Shown in pieces: positions 38,624-47,231 of a stretch of DNA of 64,000 nt. Origin of the DNA: Bordetella genomosp. 13 (GTDB lineage: Bacteria; Pseudomonadota; Gammaproteobacteria; Burkholderiales; Burkholderiaceae_B); assembly GCF_007679965.1 (NCBI RefSeq), contig NZ_VEHL01000009.1:62001-126000 (forward strand), written 5' to 3'. The notes under the pieces were generated by a model. That model was given only the letters and a program-made list of their open reading frames with translations. It was not told where the DNA came from and ran no database searches. Numbering within the stretch: position 1 is the stretch's first letter; each line of letters starts with the position of its first letter. The translations under genes were made by a program, and so were the position numbers.

Positions 38624-38680
38624 CGGCAATAAATCTGCCTCTTGCGTCGCACGATGGGTGGGAAGGGGCAGGTTTATTGC
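38624..38680. repeat. Long inverted repeat between mdh and prpB
   Basis: GGCAATAAATCTGCC at 38624-38638 and GGCAGGTTTATTGCC at 38666-38680 form 15-base arms with one mismatch, separated by 27 bases. They lie in the 241-base gap upstream of prpB and downstream of mdh. No T-run follows on either strand, so a two-site operator or a cruciform is more likely than a terminator; the role is unknown. Confidence 0.5.
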
Positions 38681-38785
38681 CGCCGCGAGGCGGCGGGAAG
38701 CGCGCTGCCGAGGGGGCAGTGCGCGAACGGCCGGGCTGCGGGCCCGTGCCGTCCATCGGGCGGGCTGGCGCCCGCCCCGGCCTGC

Positions 38786-39775
38786 TTACTTCAGCAGGTC
38801 TTTCACGCCGTCGCGCTCTTCGAGCAGCTCTTTCAGCGTGAAGTCCAGGCGCTCGCGCGAGAAGGCGTCGATTTCCAGGCCTTCGACGCGCTTGTACTCG
38901 CCGTTCTCGGTGGTGACGGGCACGCCGTAGACGATGCCTTCGGGGATGCCGTACGAGCCATCCGAGGGCACGCCCATGGTGACCCACTTGCCGTTGCTGC
39001 CCAGGACCCAGTCACGCACGTGGTCGATGGCGGCGTTGGCGGCCGAGGCGGCCGACGACAGGCCGCGCGCTTCGATGATGGCGGCGCCGCGCTTGCCCAC
39101 GGTGGGGATGAACGTCTCGCGGTTCCACTGCTGGTCGTTGATCAGCTTGTCCAGGCTGTCGCCGCCGACCGTGGCGAAGCGCGTGTCGGGGTACATCGTG
39201 GGCGAGTGGTTGCCCCAGACGATCAGCTTCTCGATGTCGCCGACGGCCTTGCCCGACTTGGCGGCCAGTTGCGACAGGGCGCGGTTGTGGTCCAGGCGCA
39301 GCATGGCGGTGAAGTTCTTGGCCGGCAGGTCCGGGGCCGACTTCATGGCGATGTAGGCGTTGGTGTTGGCCGGGTTGCCGACCACCAGCACCTTCACGTC
39401 GCGGCTGGCGACTTCGTTCAGGGCCTTGCCCTGGGCGGTGAAGATCTGGGCGTTGACGGTCAGCAGGTCCTTGCGCTCCATGCCGGGGCCGCGGGGGCGG
39501 GCGCCCACCAGCAGGGCCACGTCGGCGTCCTTGAACGCGGTGCGCGGGTCGCTGTGCGCCGTGACTTCCTGCAGCAGCGGGAAGGCGCAGTCGTCCAGTT
39601 CCATGATGACGCCCTTGAGCGCCTTCTGGGCCTTTTCGTCGGGGATTTCCAGCAGTTGCAGGATGACCGGCTGGTCCTTGCCCAGCATTTCGCCGGAGGC
39701 GATGCGGAACAGCAGGGCGTAACCAATCTGGCCGGCGGCGCCGGTGACGGCGACTCGCATGGCGGGCTTAGACAT
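38786..39775 (-). CDS. mdh: Malate dehydrogenase
   Basis: A 329-residue NAD-dependent malate dehydrogenase of the TCA cycle (the cytosolic-type, non-E. coli branch common in Burkholderiales). NAD-binding GAAGQIGYALLF, substrate Arg loop VGARPRGPGMERKDLL, active His in WGNHSPTMYPD, and NPANTNAYI. Two in-frame ATGs (39781 and 39775); the second is chosen because GGAGA is seven bases from it but only about one from the first, giving MSKPAMRVAV. Its promoter and a strong palindrome are in the gap shared with the divergent GntR gene. Confidence 0.97.
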   Translation of the reverse strand: MSKPAMRVAVTGAAGQIGYALLFRIASGEMLGKDQPVILQLLEIPDEKAQKALKGVIMELDDCAFPLLQEVTAHSDPRTAFKDADVALLVGARPRGPGMERKDLLTVNAQIFTAQGKALNEVASRDVKVLVVGNPANTNAYIAMKSAPDLPAKNFTAMLRLDHNRALSQLAAKSGKAVGDIEKLIVWGNHSPTMYPDTRFATVGGDSLDKLINDQQWNRETFIPTVGKRGAAIIEARGLSSAASAANAAIDHVRDWVLGSNGKWVTMGVPSDGSYGIPEGIVYGVPVTTENGEYKRVEGLEIDAFSRERLDFTLKELLEERDGVKDLLK

Positions 39776-39874
39776 GAACATATCTCCGGTAATGGATAGA
39801 GCGAAAAATCGCGTCTGTGAGTGTAATCCCTGGACCTGCGATCGCGTGCCGCGCGCGGTCTCCGAATGGACGGC

Positions 39875-39903
39875 ATCCTAGATCGGATTTCCGCAAGCGT
39901 CAA
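39875..39903 (-). promoter_or_regulatory. Candidate sigma-70 promoter of mdh
   Basis: Minus strand: -35 TTGACG (39898-39903, five of six) and -10 TAGGAT (39875-39880, four of six), 17-base spacer. It lies about 100 bases before the mdh start and abuts the palindrome at 39908-39933, which would place a bound protein immediately upstream of the -35. Confidence 0.6.
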
Positions 39904-39907
39904 TTGA

Positions 39908-39933
39908 TCTTATATCTTATATAAGACATAAGA
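39908..39933. promoter_or_regulatory. 26-base palindromic operator between mdh and gntR
   Basis: Built from four hexamers: TCTTAT at 39908 and 39915, ATAAGA at 39921 and 39928. The core TCTTATATAAGA (39915-39926) is perfect; the whole is symmetric with one mismatched pair. It sits between two divergent -35 boxes. Probable binding site for the adjacent GntR-family protein; inferred from position and symmetry. Confidence 0.7.
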
Positions 39934-39936
39934 CGT

Positions 39937-39966
39937 TGGACAGGGGTCAGCCGCCTGTGCGACAAT
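39937..39966 (+). promoter_or_regulatory. Candidate promoter of the GntR gene
   Basis: Plus strand: -35 TGGACA (39937-39942, five of six) and -10 GACAAT (39961-39966, four of six) with an 18-base spacer, 64 bases before the proposed gntR start. The -35 begins four bases after the operator palindrome. Confidence 0.45.
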
Positions 39967-40030
39967 GCACCGTTTGTTCGGAACCGCTGTAACCAACCGG
40001 CGAACGAACGCGAATTCCACCCGTACACTC

Positions 40031-40849
40031 ATGGCAGACTCCCGGCCCGAACCCCTGTTGCGCGCCGCCAGACCGGCGGCCGAGGGCGCCGCATTCAGCC
40101 CGCTTTATCGCCAGATCAAGGCGTTGCTGGTGCAGAGCCTGGATCGCGGCGAATGGAAGCCCGGCGAGCTGATCCCCAGCGAGATCGACCTGGCGGCCCG
40201 TTTCCAGGTCAGCCAGGGCACGGTGCGCAAGGCGGTCGACGAACTGGCGGCCGAGCACATGCTGCTGCGCCGCCAGGGCAAGGGCACCTTCGTCGCCACC
40301 CACCATGAAGCGCGCGTGCGCTACCGCTTCCTGCGCCTGGCGCCGGACGAGCCCGTCGAGGCCGGCCGCGCGGAAGCCGGCCGTGGCGAATCCGGCGGCG
40401 CCGATGCCGGCCGCGCCGAGAGCCGCATCCTCGAGTGTCGTCGCCTGCGCGCGCCCGCCGAGATCGCCCGTGCGCTGGACGTGCGGGCTGGGGAAACCGT
40501 CGTCACCATCCGCCGCCTGCTCTGCATGAACCAGTCGCCCACCGTGGTGGACGACATCTGGCTGCCCGGCGGCCCTTTCCGCGGCCTGACGCTCGAACTG
40601 CTGTCGGCCAGCAAGGCGCCCATGTATGGCCTGTTCGAGTCCGAATTCGGCGTGAGCATGGTACGTGCTGACGAGAAGCTGCGCGCGGTGGCCGCCGGCG
40701 CCGACATCGCGGCGCTGCTGCAGGTCCAGCCGGGCCAGCCGCTGCTGCAGGTCGACCGCATCTCGTACACCTACGGGGACCGCCCCATGGAGGTGCGCCG
40801 CGGCCTCTACCTGACCGATCACTATCACTACCGCAATAGCCTCAATTGA
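40031..40849 (+). CDS. GntR/HutC-family regulator (UTRA domain)
   Basis: A 272-residue regulator: GntR-type winged HTH (about 20-90: YRQIKALLVQSLDRGEWKPGELIPSEIDLAARFQVSQGTVRKAV) and a UTRA ligand-binding domain (about 115-265: RRLRAPAEIARALDVRAGETV, WLPGGPF, EVRRGLYLTDHYHYR). It is divergent from mdh and precedes sdhCDAB, so it likely controls TCA genes in response to a small metabolite. The linker between domains contains a low-complexity Ala/Gly/Arg/Glu insertion (AGRAEAGRGESGG...). The ATG at 40031 is preferred over upstream in-frame codons. Confidence 0.88.
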   Translation: MADSRPEPLLRAARPAAEGAAFSPLYRQIKALLVQSLDRGEWKPGELIPSEIDLAARFQVSQGTVRKAVDELAAEHMLLRRQGKGTFVATHHEARVRYRFLRLAPDEPVEAGRAEAGRGESGGADAGRAESRILECRRLRAPAEIARALDVRAGETVVTIRRLLCMNQSPTVVDDIWLPGGPFRGLTLELLSASKAPMYGLFESEFGVSMVRADEKLRAVAAGADIAALLQVQPGQPLLQVDRISYTYGDRPMEVRRGLYLTDHYHYRNSLN

Positions 40850-40974
40850 TGAATATTTTCCGTACCATTTGATACCAAGCCGATCTCTGGGCGAAAATAG
40901 CGGGGTTTGCCCGAACAGGCACCCCGTTCTTTCGCCGTCGCGATTTCCCTAGTTCCGAAACATCGAGGCCGTCA

Positions 40975-41388
40975 ATGTCCGACTCAGCTGCTAAGCCGCG
41001 TCCGCAGTTTCGCAATATCAGCGTTCCGCAAATCCTGAGCTACCGCCTGCCCCTGGCCGGCAAGCTGTCCATCCTGCACCGCGTCAGCGGCGCGTTGCTG
41101 TTCCTCTGTCTGCCCTTGGTCATCGTGCCGCTGTTCGCGGCCAGCGTGACCTCGGCCGAGAGCTTCGCGCAGGTTGCCCGGTACTTCGACAACGTGCTGG
41201 TCAAGCTGGTCGTGCTGGTGCTGGTGTGGGGCTACCTGCATCACTTCTGTGCCGGCATCCGCTACCTGATGCTGGACCTGCACATGGGCATCGACAAGGA
41301 GTCGGCCAAGAAGAGCGCGGGCGTGGTCTTCGGCGTCAGCCTGGCCCTGACCGTCGTGTTCGCCCTCAAACTGTTCGGAGCGTTCTAA
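40975..41388 (+). CDS. sdhC: Succinate dehydrogenase cytochrome b subunit
   Basis: A 137-residue membrane anchor of complex II with three spans. Quinone-site and haem residues are visible: SILHRVSGALLF (Ser and Arg of the ubiquinone site), and HHFCAGIRYLMLDLHMGID with the haem-ligand His region. First gene of sdhCDAB; 125 bases separate it from the GntR gene, containing an AT-rich stretch (40850-40890) where I could not fix a promoter. Stop codon directly abuts the sdhD start. Confidence 0.95.
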   Translation: MSDSAAKPRPQFRNISVPQILSYRLPLAGKLSILHRVSGALLFLCLPLVIVPLFAASVTSAESFAQVARYFDNVLVKLVVLVLVWGYLHHFCAGIRYLMLDLHMGIDKESAKKSAGVVFGVSLALTVVFALKLFGAF

Positions 41389-41769
41389 ATGGCTGCCAAG
41401 AATTACGGTCCCAAGCGCCTGGTCGTCGGCGCCCACTACGGCACCAAGGACTTCCTCATCCAGCGCATCACCGCCATCATCATGGCCGTGTACACGCTGG
41501 TGCTGATCGTCGGCGCGTTCGCCATGCCGGCCTTCACCTTCGAACACTGGCAAGCCCTGTTCACGTTCCACGTGTTCGCGCTGCCCGTCGGCCAGATCCT
41601 GGCGACGCTCGCTTTCTTTGCGCTGGCCTATCACGCCTGGATCGGCGTGCGGGACATCTGGATGGACTATGTGCAGCCGGTCGGCGTGCGCCTGCTGCTG
41701 CAGGTGCTGACCCTTCTGTGGCTGATCGGTTCCGTCGTCTATTTCGCGCAAATCCTCTGGAGAATCTAA
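41389..41769 (+). CDS. sdhD: Succinate dehydrogenase membrane anchor subunit
   Basis: A 126-residue, three-span anchor partner of SdhC. Markers: GTKDFLIQRITAIIMAVYTL with the quinone-site region, and LAYHAWIGVRDIWMDYV with the conserved haem His. The ATG begins on the base after the sdhC stop, so translation is coupled. A TAA and a three-base gap lead to the sdhA GTG start. Confidence 0.94.
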   Translation: MAAKNYGPKRLVVGAHYGTKDFLIQRITAIIMAVYTLVLIVGAFAMPAFTFEHWQALFTFHVFALPVGQILATLAFFALAYHAWIGVRDIWMDYVQPVGVRLLLQVLTLLWLIGSVVYFAQILWRI

Positions 41770-41772
41770 GCC

Positions 41773-43551
41773 GTGGTCGCTGTCACCAAATCCTTGCCGC
41801 GCCGCCAGTTTGATGTGGTGGTCGTGGGCGCCGGCGGAGCCGGCATGCGCTGTTCGCTGCAACTGGCCCAGGCGGGCCTGTCCGTCGCCGTCCTGTCCAA
41901 AGTGTTCCCCACCCGCTCGCACACCGTCGCGGCGCAGGGCGGCGTGAGCGCCTCGCTGGGCAACATGAGCGAAGACAACTGGTACTGGCACATGTACGAC
42001 ACCGTCAAGGGGTCGGACTGGCTGGGCGACCAGGACGCCATCGAGTTCATGTGCCGCGAAGCGCCCAGCGCCGTGTACGAGATGGAACACTTCGGCATGC
42101 CGTTCGACCGCAACCCGGACGGCACCATCTATCAGCGTCCGTTTGGCGGACACACCGCGAATTTCGGTGAAAAGCCGGTGCAGCGCGCCTGTGCCGCCGC
42201 CGACCGTACCGGCCACGCGCTGCTGCACACGCTGTATCAGCGCAACGTCTCGGCCCGCACCCAGTTCTTCGTCGAATGGATGGCGCTGGACCTGCTGCGC
42301 AACGAGGCGGGCGACGTCGTGGGCGTGACCGCCCTCGAAATGGAAACGGGCGAAATCTACATCCTCGAAGCCAAGACCACCGTGCTGGCCACGGGCGGCG
42401 CGGGCCGTATCTGGGCCGCGTCCACCAACGCCTTCATCAACACCGGCGACGGCCTGGGCATGGCGGCGCGCGCCGGCATCCCGCTGCAGGACATGGAGTT
42501 CTGGCAGTTCCACCCCACCGGCGTGGCCGGCGCGGGCGTGCTGATCACCGAAGGCGTGCGCGGCGAGGGCGGCATCCTGCTGAACAAGGACGGCGAGCGC
42601 TTCATGGAGCGTTATGCCCCCACGCTGAAGGACCTGGCGCCGCGCGACTTCGTGTCGCGCTCGATGGACCAGGAAATCAAGGAAGGCCGCGGCTGCGGTC
42701 CGGACGGCAGCTACGTCGTGCTCAAGCTCGACCACCTGGGCGCCGACGTGATCAACAAGCGCCTGCCGTCGATCCGCGAGATCGCCATCAAGTTCGGCAA
42801 CGTCGATCCCATCAAGGAACCGATCCCCGTCGTTCCCACCATCCACTACCAGATGGGCGGCATCCCGGCCAACTACCATGGCCAGGTGCTGGAGCGCGTC
42901 AACGGCGAGAACAAGGTCATCAACGGCCTGTACGCCATCGGCGAATGCGCGGCGGTGTCGGTGCACGGCGCCAACCGCCTGGGCACGAACTCGCTGCTGG
43001 ACCTGATCGTGTTCGGCCGCGCCACCGGCAACCACATCGTCGCCTCGCACCCCGAGCGCCAGCGTTCGCACCAATCGGTGCCGAAGGAGTCCCTGGACTT
43101 CTCGCTGAACCGCGTCGCCGAACTGGAAAGCCGCACCACGGGTGAAAAGACCCAGGACGTGGCCAACTCCATCCGCTTCTCGATGCAGCGCCACTGCGGC
43201 GTGTTCCGCACGCTGGAGCTGCTGAACGAGGGCGTGGGCCAGATCGAGGAACTGGCCGAGCAGGCCAAGCACATCGCCTTCAAGGACAAGTCGAAGGTGT
43301 TCAACACCGCCCGCGTCGAGGCGCTGGAACTGGCCAACATGACCGAAGTGGCCCGCGCCACCATCAAGTCGGCCGCCGCCCGCACCGAAAGCCGTGGCGC
43401 CCATGCGCTGGACGACCACCCGACTCGCGACGACGAGAACTGGCTCAAGCACACGCTCTGGTATTCGGAAGGCAGCCGCCTCGACTACAAGCCGGTGCAG
43501 ATGAAGCCGATGACGGTCGAGTCCTTCCCGCCCAAGGCGCGTACCTTCTAA
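41773..43551 (+). CDS. sdhA: Succinate dehydrogenase flavoprotein subunit
   Basis: A 592-residue FAD-bearing subunit oxidising succinate to fumarate. Dinucleotide-binding VVVGAGGAGMR near the N-terminus, the covalently flavinylated His50 in SHTVAAQGG, HPTGVAGAGVLITEGVRGEGG with the proton-relay Arg, and GANRLGTNSLLDL with the C-terminal substrate region. Start is GTG, three bases after the sdhD stop. SdhE, encoded downstream, attaches FAD to this subunit. Confidence 0.97.
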   Translation: MVAVTKSLPRRQFDVVVVGAGGAGMRCSLQLAQAGLSVAVLSKVFPTRSHTVAAQGGVSASLGNMSEDNWYWHMYDTVKGSDWLGDQDAIEFMCREAPSAVYEMEHFGMPFDRNPDGTIYQRPFGGHTANFGEKPVQRACAAADRTGHALLHTLYQRNVSARTQFFVEWMALDLLRNEAGDVVGVTALEMETGEIYILEAKTTVLATGGAGRIWAASTNAFINTGDGLGMAARAGIPLQDMEFWQFHPTGVAGAGVLITEGVRGEGGILLNKDGERFMERYAPTLKDLAPRDFVSRSMDQEIKEGRGCGPDGSYVVLKLDHLGADVINKRLPSIREIAIKFGNVDPIKEPIPVVPTIHYQMGGIPANYHGQVLERVNGENKVINGLYAIGECAAVSVHGANRLGTNSLLDLIVFGRATGNHIVASHPERQRSHQSVPKESLDFSLNRVAELESRTTGEKTQDVANSIRFSMQRHCGVFRTLELLNEGVGQIEELAEQAKHIAFKDKSKVFNTARVEALELANMTEVARATIKSAAARTESRGAHALDDHPTRDDENWLKHTLWYSEGSRLDYKPVQMKPMTVESFPPKARTF

Positions 43552-43571
43552 GTCCGGATCCGAGCAAAACC

Positions 43572-44288
43572 ATGAGCAACAAGCGTATCGTCAAGTTCGA
43601 AATCTACCGCTACGATCCTGACAAGGACGAGCGTCCGTACATGCAGAAGCTGGAAGTCGAACTCCAGCCCACCGACAAGATGCTGCTCGATGCGCTGGTG
43701 CGCATCAAGAACGACGTCGATGACAGCCTGGCCCTGCGCCGCTCGTGCCGTGAAGGCGTGTGCGGTTCCGACGCCATGAACATCAACGGCAAGAACGGCC
43801 TGGCCTGCACGACCAACCTGCGCGAGCTGAAGGAACCCATCGTCCTGAAGCCGCTGCCGGGCCTGCCCGTGATCCGCGACCTGATCGTGGACATGACGCA
43901 CTTCTTCAACCAGTACCACTCGATCCGTCCGTACCTCATCAACGACACGCCGCCGCCCGAACGCGAGCGCCTGCAGTCGCCCGAGGCCCGCGAAGAGCTC
44001 GATGGCCTGTACGAGTGCATCCTGTGCGCGTGCTGCTCGACGTCCTGCCCGTCGTTCTGGTGGAACCCGGACAAGTTCGTCGGCCCGGCCGGCCTGCTGC
44101 AAGCCTACCGCTTCATCGCCGACAGCCGCGACGAAGCCACCGGCTCGCGCCTGGACAACCTGGAAGACCCGTACCGCCTGTTCCGCTGCCACACCATCAT
44201 GAACTGCGTCGACGTCTGTCCGAAGGGACTGAACCCGACCAAGGCCATCGGCAAGATCAAGGAACTGATGGTCCGCCGGACGGTCTAG
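43572..44288 (+). CDS. sdhB: Succinate dehydrogenase iron-sulfur subunit
   Basis: A 238-residue subunit carrying three iron-sulfur clusters between FAD and quinone. [2Fe-2S]: CREGVCGSDAM with the later GLAC; [4Fe-4S]: CILCACCSTSC; [3Fe-4S]: CHTIMNCVDVCPKGLNP, with FVGPAGLLQ between. All cysteines are present. Twenty bases after sdhA, same transcript. Confidence 0.97.
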   Translation: MSNKRIVKFEIYRYDPDKDERPYMQKLEVELQPTDKMLLDALVRIKNDVDDSLALRRSCREGVCGSDAMNINGKNGLACTTNLRELKEPIVLKPLPGLPVIRDLIVDMTHFFNQYHSIRPYLINDTPPPERERLQSPEAREELDGLYECILCACCSTSCPSFWWNPDKFVGPAGLLQAYRFIADSRDEATGSRLDNLEDPYRLFRCHTIMNCVDVCPKGLNPTKAIGKIKELMVRRTV

Positions 44289-44321
44289 TCCAAGGACGTT
44301 TTATCCGGTGAGGAGATTTAC

Positions 44322-44582
44322 ATGAGCGGCCTGTCCGAATTGCAAAGGGCGCGTTTGCGTTGGCGGGCACGGCGTGGCCTACTCGAGAACGACCTCATCA
44401 TTACCCGGTATCTGGATACCTACGAGGACCAGCTTACCGATCAAGACGTAGCCGAGCTGACGCAGCTGTTCGAGATGGGCGACAACGACCTGCTCGACGT
44501 GCTGCTGGCGCGCAAGGAACTCGAGGGCGTGTACGACACGCCCCAGTTGCGCGTCATCATCGGTCGGATGCGTCAGCTCTGA
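44322..44582 (+). CDS. sdhE: Succinate dehydrogenase assembly factor 2 (SdhE)
   Basis: An 86-residue FAD assembly factor. The family motif RGxxE is present as RRGLLENDLII near residues 14-24, the surface that binds SdhA and promotes covalent flavinylation. AGGAG before the ATG is a strong ribosome site. Located 33 bases after sdhB and 21 bases before gltA, completing the sdh-gltA operon. Confidence 0.94.
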   Translation: MSGLSELQRARLRWRARRGLLENDLIITRYLDTYEDQLTDQDVAELTQLFEMGDNDLLDVLLARKELEGVYDTPQLRVIIGRMRQL

Positions 44583-44603
44583 TCCAACTTGAGGATATTT
44601 GTG

Positions 44604-45914
44604 ATGAACCTGTCTGACAAAAAAGCCACCCTGTCCTTCTCGGACGGAAGCCCCTCCGTCGAGTTCCCTGTGTACAAGGGCACTGTCGGTCCCGATGTAG
44701 TCGATATCCGCAAGTTGTACGGCCAGACGGGCATGTTCACGTTCGACCCGGGCTTCATGTCGACCGCGGCGTGCGAATCGGGCATCACCTATATCGACGG
44801 CGACAAGGGCGAACTGCTGTACCGCGGCTTCCCGATCGAGCAACTGGCCGTCAACTGCGACTTCCTGGACATCTGCTACCTGATCCTGAACGGCGAACTG
44901 CCCAATGGCGAGCAGAAGAAGGACTTCGACACCCAGGTCACGCACCACACCCTGGTCAACGAACAGCTGCATTTCTTCCTGCGCGGCTTCCGTCGCGACG
45001 CGCACCCGATGGCCGTGCTGACCGGCCTGGTGGGCGCGCTGTCGGCCTTCTATCACGACTCGACCGACATCACCAACCCCGAGCATCGCCACATCTCGGC
45101 CATCCGCCTGATCGCCAAGATGCCGACCCTGGTCGCCATGGCGTACAAGTACTCGCAAGGCCAGCCGTTCATCTATCCGCGCAACGACCTGTCGTACACC
45201 GGCAACTTCCTGCGCATGATGTTCGCCACGCCGTGCGAAGACTACAAGGTGAACGAAGTGGTCGAGCGCGCGCTGGACCGCATCTTCATCCTGCACGCCG
45301 ACCACGAGCAGAACGCCTCCACCTCGACCGTGCGCCTGTGCGGTTCGTCGGGCACCAACCCGTTCGCCGCCATCTCGGCCGGCGTGGCGTGCCTGTGGGG
45401 CCCGGCCCACGGCGGCGCCAACGAGGCGTGCCTGCAGATGCTGGAAGAGCTGCAGGCCAACGGCGGCGTGGCCAAGGTGGGCGAGTTCATGGAGAAGGTC
45501 AAGGACAAGAACTCGGGCGTGCGCCTGATGGGCTTTGGCCACCGCGTCTACAAGAACTACGACCCGCGCGCCAAGCTGATGCAGGAAACCTGCAAGGAAG
45601 TGCTGGCCGCCCTGGGCCTGGAAAACGACCCGCTGTTCAAGCTGGCCATGGAACTGGAACGCATCGCCCTGGAAGACCCGTACTTCGTGCAGCGCAAGCT
45701 GTACCCGAACGTCGACTTCTACTCGGGTATCGTGCAGCGTGCCATCGGCATCCCCACCTCGCTGTTCACGGCCATCTTCGCGCTGGCCCGCACGGTGGGC
45801 TGGATCGCCCAGTGGAACGAAATGCTGTCCGATCCGGACTACAAGATCGGCCGCCCGCGCCAACTGTTCACCGGCCACGTCACTCGCGACGTGCCGGAAA
45901 TGAACAAGCGCTGA
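44604..45914 (+). CDS. gltA: Citrate synthase
   Basis: A 436-residue type-II citrate synthase. Catalytic blocks: LHADHEQNASTSTVR, GPAHGGANEACL, FGHRVYKNYDPRA and YPNVDFYSGIVQRAIGIP. The ATG at 44604 (MNLSDKKATLSF) with GAGGA eight bases before is chosen over an in-frame codon 15 bases upstream. It ends the sdh operon and is followed by a terminator. Distinguished from PrpC by its length, its strict type-II sequence and its place next to sdh. Confidence 0.97.
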   Translation: MNLSDKKATLSFSDGSPSVEFPVYKGTVGPDVVDIRKLYGQTGMFTFDPGFMSTAACESGITYIDGDKGELLYRGFPIEQLAVNCDFLDICYLILNGELPNGEQKKDFDTQVTHHTLVNEQLHFFLRGFRRDAHPMAVLTGLVGALSAFYHDSTDITNPEHRHISAIRLIAKMPTLVAMAYKYSQGQPFIYPRNDLSYTGNFLRMMFATPCEDYKVNEVVERALDRIFILHADHEQNASTSTVRLCGSSGTNPFAAISAGVACLWGPAHGGANEACLQMLEELQANGGVAKVGEFMEKVKDKNSGVRLMGFGHRVYKNYDPRAKLMQETCKEVLAALGLENDPLFKLAMELERIALEDPYFVQRKLYPNVDFYSGIVQRAIGIPTSLFTAIFALARTVGWIAQWNEMLSDPDYKIGRPRQLFTGHVTRDVPEMNKR

Positions 45915-45951
45915 GCGCCGCGCCGCCGGGCCCTCGGCCCGGCACGCAAGG

Positions 45952-45992
45952 CCCCCGACTGTCGGACGTTCGTCTGATTCTCGGGGGTTTTT
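45952..45992 (+). terminator. Terminator after gltA
   Basis: CCCCCGA (45952-45958) pairs with TCGGGGG (45981-45987), enclosing an inner stem (TCGGACG/CGTCTGA), and is followed by TTTTT. Directly downstream of the sdh-gltA operon, in the right orientation. Confidence 0.85.
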
Positions 45993-46112
45993 CTTTGGGC
46001 TGCTCATAGCGCCGCGGCAACGCGGCCGGCGAGGGCGGCGCGCATCGGCGGCTATGCGCTCCCTGCTGCAAAGGCACTGGACACGCTGCCCGCTTCGCCT
46101 ATCATCCCCGGC

Positions 46113-47219
46113 ATGATTCCTGTCGCCATCCCCTCTGCCGCCGGCCTGCTGTTCCTGTCGTTGTCCTTCATGGCTGGGCTGGCGCTGATCGCCTGGCTGC
46201 TGTTGCTGGCGTTGAGCAAGGGCGCGCGCCGGTGGCTGATGAGCAAGCCCTGGATCAAGATCCCTTGTCTGCTGGCGCTGGCCGTGCTGTCGGTGCCCGC
46301 CTTGCTGATCCAGTATTGGATGTACACCACGAGCCGGGAATCCGAGCGGCGGGAGGCTGCCTTGCGCGTGACGCTGGCGCAGGCGCAGACCATCGACGGC
46401 GTGGCCATGCCGACGGGCACGCGGCTGGTGCTGGACCAGGAAGGGCGGCTGGACACCTACGCCCGGGCCGACTTCGATCCGCCCGCGCTGGCCTATGGCG
46501 TGCAGGCCACGCAAATCACGCGCTACCTGGCGTCCGACTACGACGAGCACTACAACGTGGTGCATCGTTATCCCCAGGGCATGGAGATCCGCGGCAAGGG
46601 CGTGCAGGCCGTGCAGGAATGGGGTTGCGATGCCTCGCAACCCATGAAGTTCGACGTTGAGGACAAGGGCGCGCGCGTCGCGTTCAGCAACTGCGTGTTG
46701 GCGGACGGCAACCGGGCGGGCGACGTCGTGCTGCCGGCCGGTGCGCAGGTGCAGGCCCGCGACGGGCTGACCTACGGCGACGGCCACGTCGAACCGCTGC
46801 GCTGGGTGGTCAGCGTGGACGGGCCCGAGCCGCTGAAGGTGGCGGGCCTGCTGCTGGGCCATCCGGCGCTGCATCTGGATGCCCGCCGCCAATTCGTGGG
46901 CCTGGAATATGGCGTGCTGGCGTGCGCGATGCCGCTGGGCCCGATGCGCTACCCCGCTGGAACGCTGGTGCGCACGCTGGGCTATCCGCTGAACCGCCAG
47001 ATGCCCGAGGCCTGGGTCTTCACGCCGGACGTCGGCATGCAGGTGCAGCGCGACGACGGCACGATGGTGGCGGAGGGATCGTCGGTGGTGCAGCGCCTGG
47101 ACGGCACCGTGCTGGCGGTGGCGCCCAATGCCAGGCTGATGATCGAGCTGTTTCCCAAACTGGAAGTGGGCGGCGTGATGGTGCCCGGGCCGGTGGATTG
47201 TCCGCGGGCACCCAAGTAG
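46113..47219 (+). CDS. Uncharacterised membrane protein
   Basis: A 368-residue protein with two N-terminal spans (about 10-36, FLSLSFMAGLALIAWLLLLAL, and 50-70, IPCLLALAVLSVPALLIQY) and a large predicted periplasmic beta-rich domain with repeats of alternating hydrophobic residues and Gly-Asp turns (for example VLPAGAQVQARDG and YPAGTLVRTLGYP). It ends in a Pro/Val-rich tail. No enzyme motif and no family recognised. It lies alone after the gltA terminator and converges with the PLP-decarboxylase gene. Confidence 0.75.
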   Translation: MIPVAIPSAAGLLFLSLSFMAGLALIAWLLLLALSKGARRWLMSKPWIKIPCLLALAVLSVPALLIQYWMYTTSRESERREAALRVTLAQAQTIDGVAMPTGTRLVLDQEGRLDTYARADFDPPALAYGVQATQITRYLASDYDEHYNVVHRYPQGMEIRGKGVQAVQEWGCDASQPMKFDVEDKGARVAFSNCVLADGNRAGDVVLPAGAQVQARDGLTYGDGHVEPLRWVVSVDGPEPLKVAGLLLGHPALHLDARRQFVGLEYGVLACAMPLGPMRYPAGTLVRTLGYPLNRQMPEAWVFTPDVGMQVQRDDGTMVAEGSSVVQRLDGTVLAVAPNARLMIELFPKLEVGGVMVPGPVDCPRAPK

Positions 47220-47231
47220 CCGGCGGCGTGG

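Noticed and set aside
40984..43452. An 822-codon minus-strand frame opposite sdhC-sdhA
   Set aside because: The sdh genes are unmistakable. The opposite product is Gln/His/Asp-rich low-complexity sequence.
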